NCBI GenBank assembly: GCA_036250225.1
Contig: JAPZLL010000023.1
Coordinates: forward strand, 434,001-498,000
Origin: Cercophora sp. LCS_1
Lineage: Eukaryota; Ascomycota; Sordariomycetes; Sordariales; Lasiosphaeriaceae
Length of the DNA: 64,000 nt
Direction of reading: 5' to 3'
In this document: positions 53,780-64,000 of the stretch, one piece after another
Layout of the letters: each line of letters begins with the position of its first letter
Position numbering within the stretch: position 1 is the first letter of the stretch
Program-made: the position numbers and the translations under genes
The notes under the pieces: model-generated
Database searches by the model: none
Told to the model about the DNA's origin: nothing
What the model saw: only the letters and a program-made list of their open reading frames with translations

Positions 53780-56523
53780 TCAGGCGATCCAGATCGGTTC
53801 CCAGGTGCCCGTCACCAGTTCCTTGTATCGCTTTCGCCTGTCCATCCGCACTTTGACTGAATACTTGACCATGTCAATCTCCGCCATTGCATCTTCAAAC
53901 ATTCGTTGGTAATAACGAGCATCTGGCTGCCACGGCGTCCCGGCTGTCACAGGCGCCTCTTGGGCATCCCCGACTGCTTTTCGTAGATAGTCAGCCGCGC
54001 CTCCAAGGTGGGTTTGGAGAACACCAAACCACCATTTCCTCGAGCCGCCAACTTGACTTTGATGTCTAAACCATCTCGGGCAGTGCTTGTCCAGCTCTCG
54101 GGGGTCGTCACCGAGGGACCCCAGGGCGTCGTACGGAGACTTCGTGTCTCTACTCAGAAACAGCCTTTGAACCCACTCCAGTGTTTCCGAAGGCTGTTCA
54201 ACATTATTAGACTGCAATGCCAAGGGCCTGAGATGCTTGCTACGGCGCTCTAGTTGCGCGCAGCGAGAGATAATCAGATCCTTGCGGCGAGATCGTTCTC
54301 CGTCGTGTGATGGCTGTTCCCATTCCTCAATACTTGTGGCCGCTTCTTCCCAGATGTCCCGAAGCCGACCAATGGCAATCTTGAGCTCGTCTAGCATTGG
54401 GAAGATGGCCGACATCGTGTCCCCGACCAACGAAGGAAGTAGAGGCATCCGTAAGTAATCTTGAAGAAACCGGTTCCAGATTGTCTCAGCTTCGCGGCCC
54501 AGGGCGTCCAGTGTCAGATTCTCATCCGTGGTGAACTCTGAGATTGGTTTCCGCGATAAATTCTGCAGCTCTTGTTGAACCAATAGATCTGTGTCATCCG
54601 GGTCGGTTGGCCCCATCGTATTCCAAAGTTCTGGTAGTTGGAGGACAAGTAGTCTTCTTGAGCCTAGGTTCTGAGGAAGGAAGCCGCAATCTGGCGTTGG
54701 AAAGGCCGTAGTGATTCCTGTCTGGATTCTAACATAGCACATCCCTACAAATGTGAAGAGGCCGCCTCGTTTGCCAGATCTAGGGCGAAGGATAACCGGT
54801 GCATCGAACCCTTTGAGGAAGTACACCAAGTCTCCAGCCTGTGCTGTCGTTTGTGCCACAACAAAGACGCCGTCCGATTCGAAGGTCAAGAATGTATCGT
54901 CCGCCAGTGGGCGGCTCATGGGTCGTGGGGAGCGAAGTTCCGTTATCATTTTGCCGTATACGCCAAGGGTCCCGGTCTCGCGGTGGATTGTGATACTGGG
55001 GCCCGAGGTGTCATCCACGATCCAGGGACGGCAAATCCCTTCTGACGCCGAGCTGTTGTGCGTAAATTGAAGCAAAATGGTCACGTCATGTCCGGAGAAG
55101 AAAGCCTCGGCTTTAGCCATGATGCTCCAGTCCCTGGAGAGCATCTGCCAGTCGGGAACCCACGATGGCAAAGTTTGCGATTTATGATACCCTCCGGCGT
55201 ATTTGAGAATGTCAGTTCTGCCAACTTTCTGGAGCGCAAAGGCAGCAAAGCCAGTGTATCTAAACGCCAAGTCAGCTGGGCAAAAAGGCAGAATTGTTCG
55301 CTGCTAGTGTAGGAGACTTACATATGCTCCGTAGAAAGTGAATAGTCAGCGACCAGTCCGTCCGCCGCAGCGCCCGAGATGACTCCGAGGAGGGCAAAGA
55401 TCTTATCCCTGGGATCTGAGGACTTTGAAGACCACGAGTCGATGACCAACTGCACCAGATCACCGGGTGTTTTGTACTTCCTCGTGTCGAAGTGCCGGAT
55501 CCAAGGAAGAAACGTCTGTGTTCGCTCCAGTTTGTCGTGTATGGGCCAAACGCGCCATGATTTCCCATCAGTCACCAACACAGTCTTGGCAACGGCAATC
55601 TCCTGGATGATCCAGCTACGAAAGAAATACGGGCGCTTTAGGCTTTCGTCCAGCTCCTCCCATGGTTCGTTCCACCCGCTTCTTCCGCCTGGGAGATGGA
55701 CAGACTTGACATCACCGTCCGGTCGATCCCCGAGGAACACCAACACGCGCTGTGCGGTGGCGTAGATGACGGGCATCAGCTGAACTTGGTTCGACCTCTC
55801 GCGGGCCCAGTCATGATTGATACACAGGGCGTCAACCCAAATGCGCCGCTCCTTATTAGGGAGCCGTAAACACCGTAGGGCGGCTTCACAGTTTGGGGTA
55901 ATGGGAAGAACCCCCCACTCTCTGCCAAGGTAAAGCTTTTTCGTCCTGCTCGTGTTTCCGCTGGCATCGGCCCATGTGTACGACAAGGCCTCGTATTCAG
56001 GGAAATATTTAAGCTGGTGAACTTCGAGAATTCCGTGGAGCGGATCTGAAGGCTTCCCTTTACTGAGGCGAAGGATGCGGACACTGTCACCGCCGACCAA
56101 GCGTCCCACAAAGTCCTTATAAGGATTCCAACTCAGTGTTGGGGTGTCTGTCTCACTCGCGAGGTCGTCTCGCTCGGATGATCGCCCCACAGTCTCTGTA
56201 TCTGACGGGGTGTCAATACTGGCGACTGACATCTCGACATCGTCATCCGAGTCGTAGGGATCATATCTCGGGATTTCCTCCAGCAATCCACTGGTGTCCT
56301 CCTCGTCTCTTCCCGTGCAAGTTTCGCCATAGTTGACCGAGGGAGGCCACGATAAAGCCAGGTCAGCCCGACTCCGCAAGAGCGGGACCGGTGGTGGTGG
56401 CGGTGCTTCTCCTGGCTCAAGATCGGTCAAGGATGCAAGAGAGCCGCAACTCATGCAGAACGGACTGCCGTCAGTCAGCTCGACATCGGGCCGAACACAC
56501 GATTCATCGTGCCAGGAATACAT
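53780..56523 (-). CDS. HET (heterokaryon incompatibility) domain protein
   Basis: Fungal NLR-associated or stand-alone HET protein; HET domains trigger cell death on fusion of unlike strains in characterised cases, while most members have no known role. Exons are 56523-55322 and 55259-53780 with a 62-nt intron, giving 893 residues. The N-terminus has paired cysteines (WHDESC and FCMSCGSL) that could bind a metal. An acidic, Ser/Pro-rich region precedes the HET domain, which runs from about residue 175 with YEALSYTWADASG, then RRIWVDALCINHDWARERSN, VFLGDR and RSWIIQEIAVA. The long C-terminal region after the HET core shows no further domain, NACHT or WD repeat. The start is the Met beginning MYSWHDES; 37 more codons are open upstream. 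The gene is complete and shows no frame damage. Confidence 0.9.
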
Positions 56524-57959
56524 GTTCGCGGAAGGTATGTTTGTAGGTTGGATGTAAAATAGAGACTCAACCGAGATGCAAAGGGCTGGACAAACGAAGT
56601 AGGAATACACCCATGGTCTGGCACGTTTATACAACGAGACATCGCCACAGCTGGCAACACCAATCAGCTGTGGGTGAACTGACGCGGGAGATCACCCCGC
56701 AGATGGATGCCTAGACGCACAAGTCCATGGACGCGTCAATGTATGTGAGCAGCGGCCGAAGCACTTGCTTCTCATAGCTGGCAAAGATCAATCGAGGATA
56801 GCTGCCTGTCAATTGTCCGTAATCTGGCAGATTGCGCAAGGAAACGTCTATGTAAGGGGTGCAAGTGGAAACGAAAACCTGAGGTGGTGGGCGGAACTTC
56901 CAGCCACTTGATCAGTATCAGTTTGCGTCACCTATCCCTCGAGCCGATACGAGTTTTGGGGTGCGATTTCCATTGTGTTGTGCGAGGCCTGAAGCTCGAA
57001 TGATGAGTTGGCAAGGGTGATGCCCGCCCTCCGGTCGCGGTCACTGTGCCGATTGATGCGGTTCCTGACCGGTCTGGCGGTTGCGATTGCCCGCATCTTT
57101 CGGCTCGGGGGTCAACGGCGGCCAAGCCCAAAACGGAAGGAACGCACACGATGCCGCCTTTTAGGTTGCGACGGCGAAGCCGGCGTTTATAGTATCTGCG
57201 CAAGATGCGCAGTGGTAGCCTGCAAGAAGCAACATGAAGTGGAGCTCGGTCGTCAATCGAAGTTCAAGCTCTTGCATCGAGGCGATCCAGCGTTCCATCG
57301 TCCCGTGTCTCCAAGTGAGCTTCTTTTAGCTGGCAGCTCAGGGGAAGGATCGTTCAGCCTTTTATTCCATGTCGGTTTATTTTTAACCCCCCCCTGGCGT
57401 TGTAGAACCGACGGACTGAGATACGGAATACAAGACCCGGAGAATAATGAATGAAATAGAGAGAATGACGGGTGAATGCTCGGTGCCACACCCGTGGTTG
57501 CTTGGTGATGGGCGGTGCGGCAAGCGCTGGGATCACCCCAAAAAGTTTACCCCTCGGCTCGGCTCAGCCCCTCTCCCCGCCTATTGTCAACCCCGGTCGT
57601 TCCCCAAGACACCAAGACTTTCACCTGTCTCTGGTCTTCCAATTGCTCTGAAAAGGTGGAGAGCTATTTTTCTTTCCCATGACTTCAGCGCAGAATGCCA
57701 TCAATTGAAGCGCGCCCATGTGATGGACCCATTTGTTGAGTCAGCGCAGCAACACACGGCATTGTCGACGCGATTGTCACAACGGTGACTCGAATCCTCC
57801 CCTCCGCCCGTGTTCAGACAGACAGGACTGCCTGCTTCGGAACTGCGATCGAATCGACTCGAGCAGCTGCGAGGTGCCGTCGGCCCTGCTCAAATGAGCG
57901 ACGAACTCGACGCCCGTTGCGTAACCACACGGTCCAATGGGAGTTGCGTCTACTAGACA
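56524..57959. other. Divergent intergenic region, HET and AcuM genes
   Basis: About 1.4 kb between divergent genes. A 148-codon plus-strand frame at 57008-57454 has an arginine- and leucine-rich start but no recognisable domain and is not called. The region should contain both promoters. Confidence 0.4.
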
Positions 57960-60097
57960 ATGGCGGGAATAGAAGCTACGAAGAGGGCGACCAGGGACGA
58001 GGCCAAGGAGATCAAGTCCGAAAGCGACACCAAAACCAAGGATCACCATGCGTCTGCTGCCGATGACGACCACAAGACGCCCAAGAAGAGGCGCAAGGTC
58101 AATCATGGTAATGTGGCTCGATTCTGAACCCCGTCCCCCTTTCTGTGTCTCTTGTGTCGCCCGTGTCTCGCGTGCCTCGACGCTCGCGCCTCGGGAGGCC
58201 AGCCACACATACACAAGGAAGGATGCACACACGCAAGCAGCAGCACAGCTAACGCCGCCTGCACGCTTTTACAGCCTGCCTATACTGCCGACGATCTGTA
58301 AGTCATCCAGTTCCCATCGCGCCCGGCGTGTGTGGACGCCCCCTGTCCGGCAATTGGCTCGCCCTGTGCTGCAGTTGCGGTTGCGGTTGCGGCCAACTGC
58401 CAGGATGAGGGTGTGCATCTTTTCGCGGCGCTGGACTGACTGGAGAGCTGGGCTAATCACGCTGCTTGGCGCAACATAGCACATGACTTGTGACCTCGTA
58501 TGTACCCTCCCTCTCTCGTTTCGTTGATGGCTTCAAGTATTGGTCCTAGAGCCCGAGCAAGTGTTGACCCGAGGTTGTGCCGCTGGGGAATAGGAGAGGC
58601 CCTGCACCAGATGTGTCAAGCGCAACATCGGCCATCTGTGCCATGACGAACCTCGCGATCTGGATTCGAGGAAGGCGAAGAGCATCGCCCCAGCGCCCTC
58701 CACGACGGCAGACTCCGACACACAGTCGGATCTGGGACGCAGCGCCATGGAGCAGACCCCGGGCGCCATGGGGCCACCCCCCTTCGACACCACCAGCCTG
58801 AGTAGTAGGCCCGGCCACAGCCATAGGCACGCCGCAAAGGCTTCCTTCGACGCGGCGACGCTAGGCCCGGGCAACCCTCTACAGCTCGTGCAACCCGCAG
58901 CCGTGTCCGGCATCCAAGTTGATGCCCTGAGTAGCACCATGGCCCAGTGTAGGTTTTCGATCCCTCAACTGCTGCATCGTTCTCCCCGAAGCTGAAGCTG
59001 GCTTCCGTAGTCGCCACCGGTTTCTCAGATAACTGGCTAACCAGCCAAAACCACTACCACGACATGCACAACTTCCACCCCAACTACCAGATCCCCGCCG
59101 AGGTGACGAATGAATTCAATCTCTTGAATGAGTTTTTGCAGACTAGCTTGCTCGACGACAACCCTTTCCTGTCTGATGAGCCGAACCAGCAATCTAGGAG
59201 CAACCAAACCGACGGTCTGTCGGGGTTTGGAGGCGGCCTCCTCCCTCCGAGCGCAATCCAAGGCTCTATGCTTCCCCCTAATGTCGAACAGGCCAAGTCT
59301 ATCTCGAGGCCGACAAGCACTCTTCCCACGGACAAAACGCGTGATTATTATCTCGAGGCCGCAGATCCCCACGGAAATGATACGCCCGAGCAGCGGATGA
59401 AGGGCATTTTGCAAGCCAAATACGACGCTGGACTGCTGAAGCCTTTTAACTACATCAACGGTTATGCTCGACTGTCGTCGTACCTGGACACCCACGTCAG
59501 TGCGGGCTCCAAGAGCAAGATTCTCCGGCAGATCGACCGCTTCAGGGTGCATTTACGGGAAAGGATAATCAGCCTCACCACCTGGGATCTTGTCGTTGTC
59601 GAGTTCTGGTTCGAACGGTCCATGCTAGAATGCGACCGGCTATTTGCGAGCATGGCGATTCCAGCATGCTGCTGGAGGAGAACCGGGGAGATTTTCAGAG
59701 GCAACAAAGAGATGGCCGAGCTCATCAATGTGCCCATTGAGAGCTTGCAAGGGGTAGGTGTCAACGACGAAGAGGGTGGGGAAACATTCTGACTTTGTGC
59801 TAGGGGAAAATCGCTCTGCATCAAATAATGACAGAGGATTCCAACGTCAGGTACTGGGAAGAGTTTGGCACAGTCGCCTTCGACCAGCACCATGACAGTC
59901 TCATCACAGCCTGCTCGCTGAAAAACCCAGACGATAAATCAGACCACCCCGTCATTAATTGTTGCTTTTCCTTCAGAGTTCGGAGAGACGACCACAAGAT
60001 GTTAGTACTTGCTCGCTAGGTCATCCTTGATGAAGTTTACTAACGAGACCCAAGTCCGTGCTTAATTGTAGGGAACTTCCTGCCCCATGACCCCTGA
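57960..60097 (+). CDS. acuM: Zn2Cys6 transcription factor of the AcuM/Rds2 type (gluconeogenesis)
   Basis: Binuclear-zinc-cluster activator matching Aspergillus AcuM and yeast Rds2, which turn on gluconeogenic genes such as PEP carboxykinase on non-sugar carbon. Predicted exons: 57960-58107, 58275-58297, 58480-58497, 58594-58948, 59011-59753, 59804-60000, 60055-60097; 508 residues. The zinc cluster reads ACLYCRRS, HMTCDL, ERPCTRC, then KRNIGHLC; two exons of only 23 and 18 nt carry its first half. Conserved blocks follow: EVTNEFNLLNEFL, DYYLEAADPHGNDTPEQRMK, GLLKPFNYINGYARL, and a PAS-like C-terminal domain with MAIPACCWRRTGEIFRGNKE, RYWEEFGTVAFD and the end IPCLIVGNFLP. The last junction uses a GTTAGT donor. 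For the fourth intron I chose the acceptor before TCGCC because it restores FSDNWL; a second AG 27 bp downstream would also keep frame. Confidence 0.92.
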
Positions 60098-60641
60098 ACG
60101 AGAGTCGGTGCTCATCACGCGTGGGCAAGTTTGCCTTCGCAATAGGAGTTATATTGGTTTGAATACAATGGTGCTATGACCACCTGGCGTTGGATTGCGG
60201 ACAGGCCGGCGCATGCGAATGCGCGGGTCTGCGACTCGGTGGTGTTTAGTCCTTTTATTCGGTTGTATACAGCGGAGACCGCGCCTACCTGTCACATTAG
60301 TTGCCGAGTTAGGAAGTGTCCATGCTATCAAGACGAAGAGAACGGAATCTGGAAGTGTGTTCATGACGGTGAAGACAATGGGTTCATCCGGAAGGTTCAC
60401 AAGCCTGGTTGCCCTCGATAGGGTCGCCCCTTCCTCCCGAGGGCTTCTCCGAGTGGCACCTCCACCACCTATGGAGCAGGCAGCCAGTCAAGATCGACGG
60501 GGAACAACTTCCTGTCGAGAACACCTTCATTCTCTGACCGTGACATTGTTGACTAAACTACAAATACCGATTAGAAATAGGTGAGAACCTACTTATGATA
60601 GCACCATCCGCTTCGGCATCCGTACCTCGCGCTCCCCCGCG
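60098..60641. other. Intergenic, acuM to SPO22
   Basis: A 544-bp gap between two plus-strand genes, expected to contain the acuM 3' region and the SPO22 promoter. Overlapping frames of 81 and 129 codons show no family resemblance and are not called. Confidence 0.45.
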
Positions 60642-63600
60642 ATGCCTCCCGTCAACCGCTCCAAGCAACAACCCCAAGCCCAACTAAATACCAAAAGCGA
60701 ACACCGCATTGAAGCCGCCATCGGTTCGTTATCCGTCTATCTCCGTCACCATCACTTTCACTGACACCCTCCCCACTTGTAGAGTTCGCCCTATCCCTCC
60801 ACCAGACTCTCGCCGCCGACCCCTCTGATGCGCCCTTGACCAACTCTCTTGTCGAAGATGCAAAGCAGCATATAAAAAGCCTCCACTCGGTGTCTCAAAC
60901 CGGTTACCACCCCAACTTCTCAGGCGATCCCGAGGTCGATGCCCTGGCCACCCGCCTCTGGAATTCCTGCACCCGGCTGCGCAGGGAATATACTGGACAA
61001 GATGAAGCACGCCTCAGAAAGCTGGTTCTGCATGGCCGCGTGCTTGCATTTCATCTGCTCGCTGTGGCGAGGGCAAGATCGGGAAACGATCCACGCAAGG
61101 TCAACGTGGGCAAGATGGTGGGGTTGATCAAGTTGGGGCTGAAGAGCGTGAGGGATTGTTTGGATGGAAAGGAGCTGGAAATGGCGATGCCAGTTCTGGC
61201 AAGGGTGGCGGATTTTAAGGGTGTGCTACAGAATGAGGGTGGGGAGGTGGAATGTTTGGAGGTGGAGTATTTTATACTGAGGACCATGATGGTAAGTTTA
61301 GTCTTAGGGAGGGAAAGGGGCAAAGCACTGACTGGGAGGTAGTCGTGGATGGAGGGACGGCTGGACGTCGCTGAGCACATGTTTGTCAAGGGGGAGAGGT
61401 TGACGAAGCATCTGACGCCAGATTATGCGGAGAGGCTGGCAGATGTCCTGTTTGAGATTGGCACAGGGGCGAGTCGTGAAGAGGATTTCGCCATGGGGAT
61501 CAAGTGGTTGGAGAGGGCGAACGCAATTCTGAATGGGCAGAACTTGGAGGACTTGTCGAAAGAGGGGGCTGAACTGAGGATGGCGATCCTGCAGGCGCTT
61601 GTCACGGCTCTTTTGGGAACGGGCAAGGCCGAGAATCTGGAGCAGGCGAGAAACTACGTCGACTCGATCGAGGATGAGGTGGGTGGGAAGTTGGTCGTTC
61701 TGCTGCTGAGGTTGGAGTTGCTGGAAAAAACGCCGGCCGAGGTCTTCGACAGCGACGCATACGCGCAAATCATTCGGCGGATGGTTAGAGAGTTCGATTA
61801 CTCCGAGGCTGGCTTCAAGCTCATCATCTATCATATTCGCAAACTTCACGACAAGAGCCCGGCGACGGGATGTCTGGTATTGGACGACTTCATCATGGCA
61901 TTGACCAAAGGGGAATGTGATGAGCGGATGGAAAAGGCGGTGGTGACGAGGATGTGGATGATCACGAACCAACGGGACACAGTCAACACGATCGATGCGG
62001 TACATGGGCTGCTATCGCATCTTACAAGGCCGCTGAGTGCAGAAGCTGCGGTGGCTGCGCAGGCGGTACGATGGCACTTCCCTGGGGTTTTCTGATACTG
62101 ACATTTGCTGCAGTTGGTATGGAAGAAATTGGAGGCGAATTTCGCCCAGGGCCAGTTCGACCTAGCAGAGGCGTGGTGTAGACTTGCGCTTCACTCCCTA
62201 TTCAAGAATTGTGGCTCAGGCAATGTCGCCAAGTTGGAGAGGTAACCAGACCCCTTGTTGTCTTTGGAGTTAATGCTGATCATGGAAAGAAAGCTACTTC
62301 TCTGTGAATTATCGAGGAACAGCAATGACGCTGCCGCAACTGTCATTCAGAACATGTCGCCGACAAGTTTGAAAGAACCTATGACGGCCTATCTCGCGTT
62401 TAAACTGGCAGTGCGTACTGACGACCGCGAACTAGCAGAACGCTGCCTCCGGACTATCGCCTTGGCCCCAGATCATGTCGACTATCTTGGAGCATGCATT
62501 GCTGAGGCCCACAGGGTTGGGGACATCTTTTCCGCCATTGCTGCGCTCAAGAAACTAGAGCGAAATTTCGAGTACAAGGAACCGAACTCCATCAACCTCC
62601 CAGCCCTTTTCCGATGTACAATCCGACTCCTGGGCACTTTGATTGGGAGGGAAGATGTGGATGAGGACAAGTTCGTCGAAACTATGTGTGAAGAATTTGA
62701 GACTGGTGAGTTCCAGGACTGGCATCTTGACAAACAATTAATCCCACCCAGTCATTCTCGCGCTCGAGAAACAAAAACAAGAGCCAGTTGCCTCAAAAGT
62801 CTTCAATATCCTTGAGCTCGAGTGGTTTGCTAGGAACTCTTACAGCATCGCTCTCAACAATACCACGAAATGGGATTTGCGTTTTGTCATCAGGATGTTG
62901 ACATCTTGTGTCAAAATCATCACGCATTTTACATCTGACGCAGGATCGCCACTCTCCGAACTCTCACAGAAAAGCCTTTTTGCGCGTTTCATCATCTCAT
63001 CTGCCCTTGTCTCCTTAGCCCGAACCCACGACAGCGTCGACAGGCAACGACGCGACTACATGGCATTGCGCGCGCATATCGCGGCTTTCGATACCGAGTT
63101 GGTGGAGAACGCGCCGAATTTTGACGAGGACTTGAAGGATGAACTGGGGAGGAAGTGCGCAACGCTTCTTGTCTTTGACTTTGAAGCAGCCGTTGCTCTG
63201 GAGCAATGGGATGATCTGGGCGGGATAGTCCAAAGGGCTTCACACTGTAAAAGTGTTGTGGCATGCCAATCCATGGCGGATTGTCTCCTGAGGGCGCAGG
63301 CACCCGGACAGAGCAAGTGCATCCCGTGTACGGCAGGCAATAATGCTGACTCTTTTAGCGCTGTACTCTACGATGCGCAAGCTCATCAACGAAATCTGGA
63401 CGCTTGAAAGTTTCGATGCCATGAAGCTGGCAAAGTACACGAGATGCCTATTTCAGGCGACGCTTCCATTGGATGACGGACTGGCAATGAAGCTGCTGGA
63501 TGAGGCCTGTTCGAAGGCCAGAGAGCTGCACGAGGTGGGTTCTACCGCGCTGAAGTCCCCTCAGTGTCGGTTGCTAACGAAAAGCAGGCGGACGGGAGCT

Positions 63601-63803
63601 GGCCAGAGGAAGAGATGGAGTGGATGGCCACGACGGCGTTTAACCACGCCATTGACTGTTTCAGCGCCCATCACATGGAAAAGTCCAAAGAGTGGGCGGC
63701 CAAGGCGATTGATCTGGCACACTACTGTGGTGATGAGGGTGGACTGGAGAGGTCTTTGCAGGATCGACATTTGCGGTTGAATCTTGATGGAGGCATGCGA
63801 TGA
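60642..63803 (+). CDS. SPO22: Meiotic crossover protein SPO22/ZIP4 (TPR-like)
   Basis: Meiosis-specific helical-repeat scaffold (Zip4/Spo22; TEX11 in animals) of the ZMM group, which promotes crossover formation and synapsis. Predicted exons: 60642-60723, 60783-61291, 61343-62065, 62114-62241, 62290-62705, 62752-63312, 63359-63534, 63588-63803; 936 residues. The protein is almost wholly alpha-helical with TPR-like repeats, including AERLADVLFEIGTGA, GIKWLERANAIL, WFARNSYSIALNNTTKWDLR and the conserved end LYSTMRKLINEIW, MKLAKYTRCLFQATLPLDD, WAAKAIDLAHYC. Two splice sites are unusual: the first intron uses a GTTCGT donor, and the sixth seems to use GCAAGT, a GC-AG intron that gives APGQTLYSTMRKL. 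Expression would be expected only in sexual development. The gene appears intact, which fits a sexually competent or recently sexual species. Confidence 0.88.
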
Positions 63804-64000
63804 TTCTGGCCGAAGTAGGATGGGGAGCACAATTTCAGAATTTTGTTGTGAAGTTGGCGGTCGTCATTGTCATGAAAGATGCAGTGGGTATGGTGCCCGT
63901 TGAGGTTTAAGGGGTTGAAAACATGGCCTTTGAGCCGAAACCGCCCAGGGCAGGCACTTGGCTTGATAGTGCAATAGAATTGACGAGCCTATGCATCGGT
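63804..64000. other. Window end, SPO22 3' region
   Basis: Expected 3' untranslated region of SPO22; nothing else is seen before the window edge. Confidence 0.4.

Overview
The window is nuclear DNA from a filamentous ascomycete, most likely a Sordariomycete of the order Sordariales; the genus cannot be fixed from sequence alone. The grounds are GC-rich coding sequence with C/G-ending codons, short GT-AG introns (mostly 46-70 nt) with CTAAC/CTGAC-type branch sites near the 3' end, single genes on alternating strands without operons, and protein families restricted to or typical of filamentous fungi (CFEM, HET, CYS-3/MetR bZIP, AcuM/Rds2).

Layout. 1-4.5 kb: the mitochondrial i-AAA protease YME1 (minus, cut by the window start), a divergent ORC6 gene, and an intron-containing tRNA-Thr(CGU). 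4.5-7.9 kb: gene-poor. 8-18.6 kb: a CFEM GPI-type surface protein, a MINDY deubiquitinase, a membrane DnaJ protein, an AIM19-like mitochondrial protein and a SIW14-type phosphatase. 18.6-26.1 kb: two long gene-poor stretches around a ten-exon class I aminotransferase. 26.1-34 kb: a small conserved fungal protein, a CYS-3/MetR-type bZIP, the kinetochore protein CHL4/CENP-N and a TatD nuclease. 34.8-48 kb: ribonucleotide reductase large subunit, a GRE2-like reductase, a RING/TRAF-type zinc-finger protein and the U-box ligase UFD2. 48-56.6 kb: a calpain-like protease, a GH30 glycosidase and a HET-domain protein. 58-64 kb: the gluconeogenesis regulator AcuM/Rds2 and the meiotic crossover protein SPO22/ZIP4.

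The genes do not form one pathway or a biosynthetic cluster. Some themes recur: protein quality control (YME1, DnaJ, MINDY, RING/TRAF, UFD2, calpain) and chromosome replication or segregation (ORC6, RNR1, CHL4, SPO22). This looks like ordinary chance gene order rather than a functional island. The most accessory-like part is the GH30 plus HET pair.

Exon structures below were deduced by hand from splice signals, reading-frame continuity and family resemblance, so they are predictions. I found no convincing new biological system. The features most worth a second look are gene-structure ones: an internal start codon lying across the acceptor of an 813-nt intron in the bZIP gene, micro-exons that cut catalytic or DNA-binding motifs, a probable GC-AG intron in SPO22, a terminal exon carrying the whole RNR1 redox tail, an optional mitochondrial presequence on TatD, and two short reading frames that look protein-like but match nothing I recognise.
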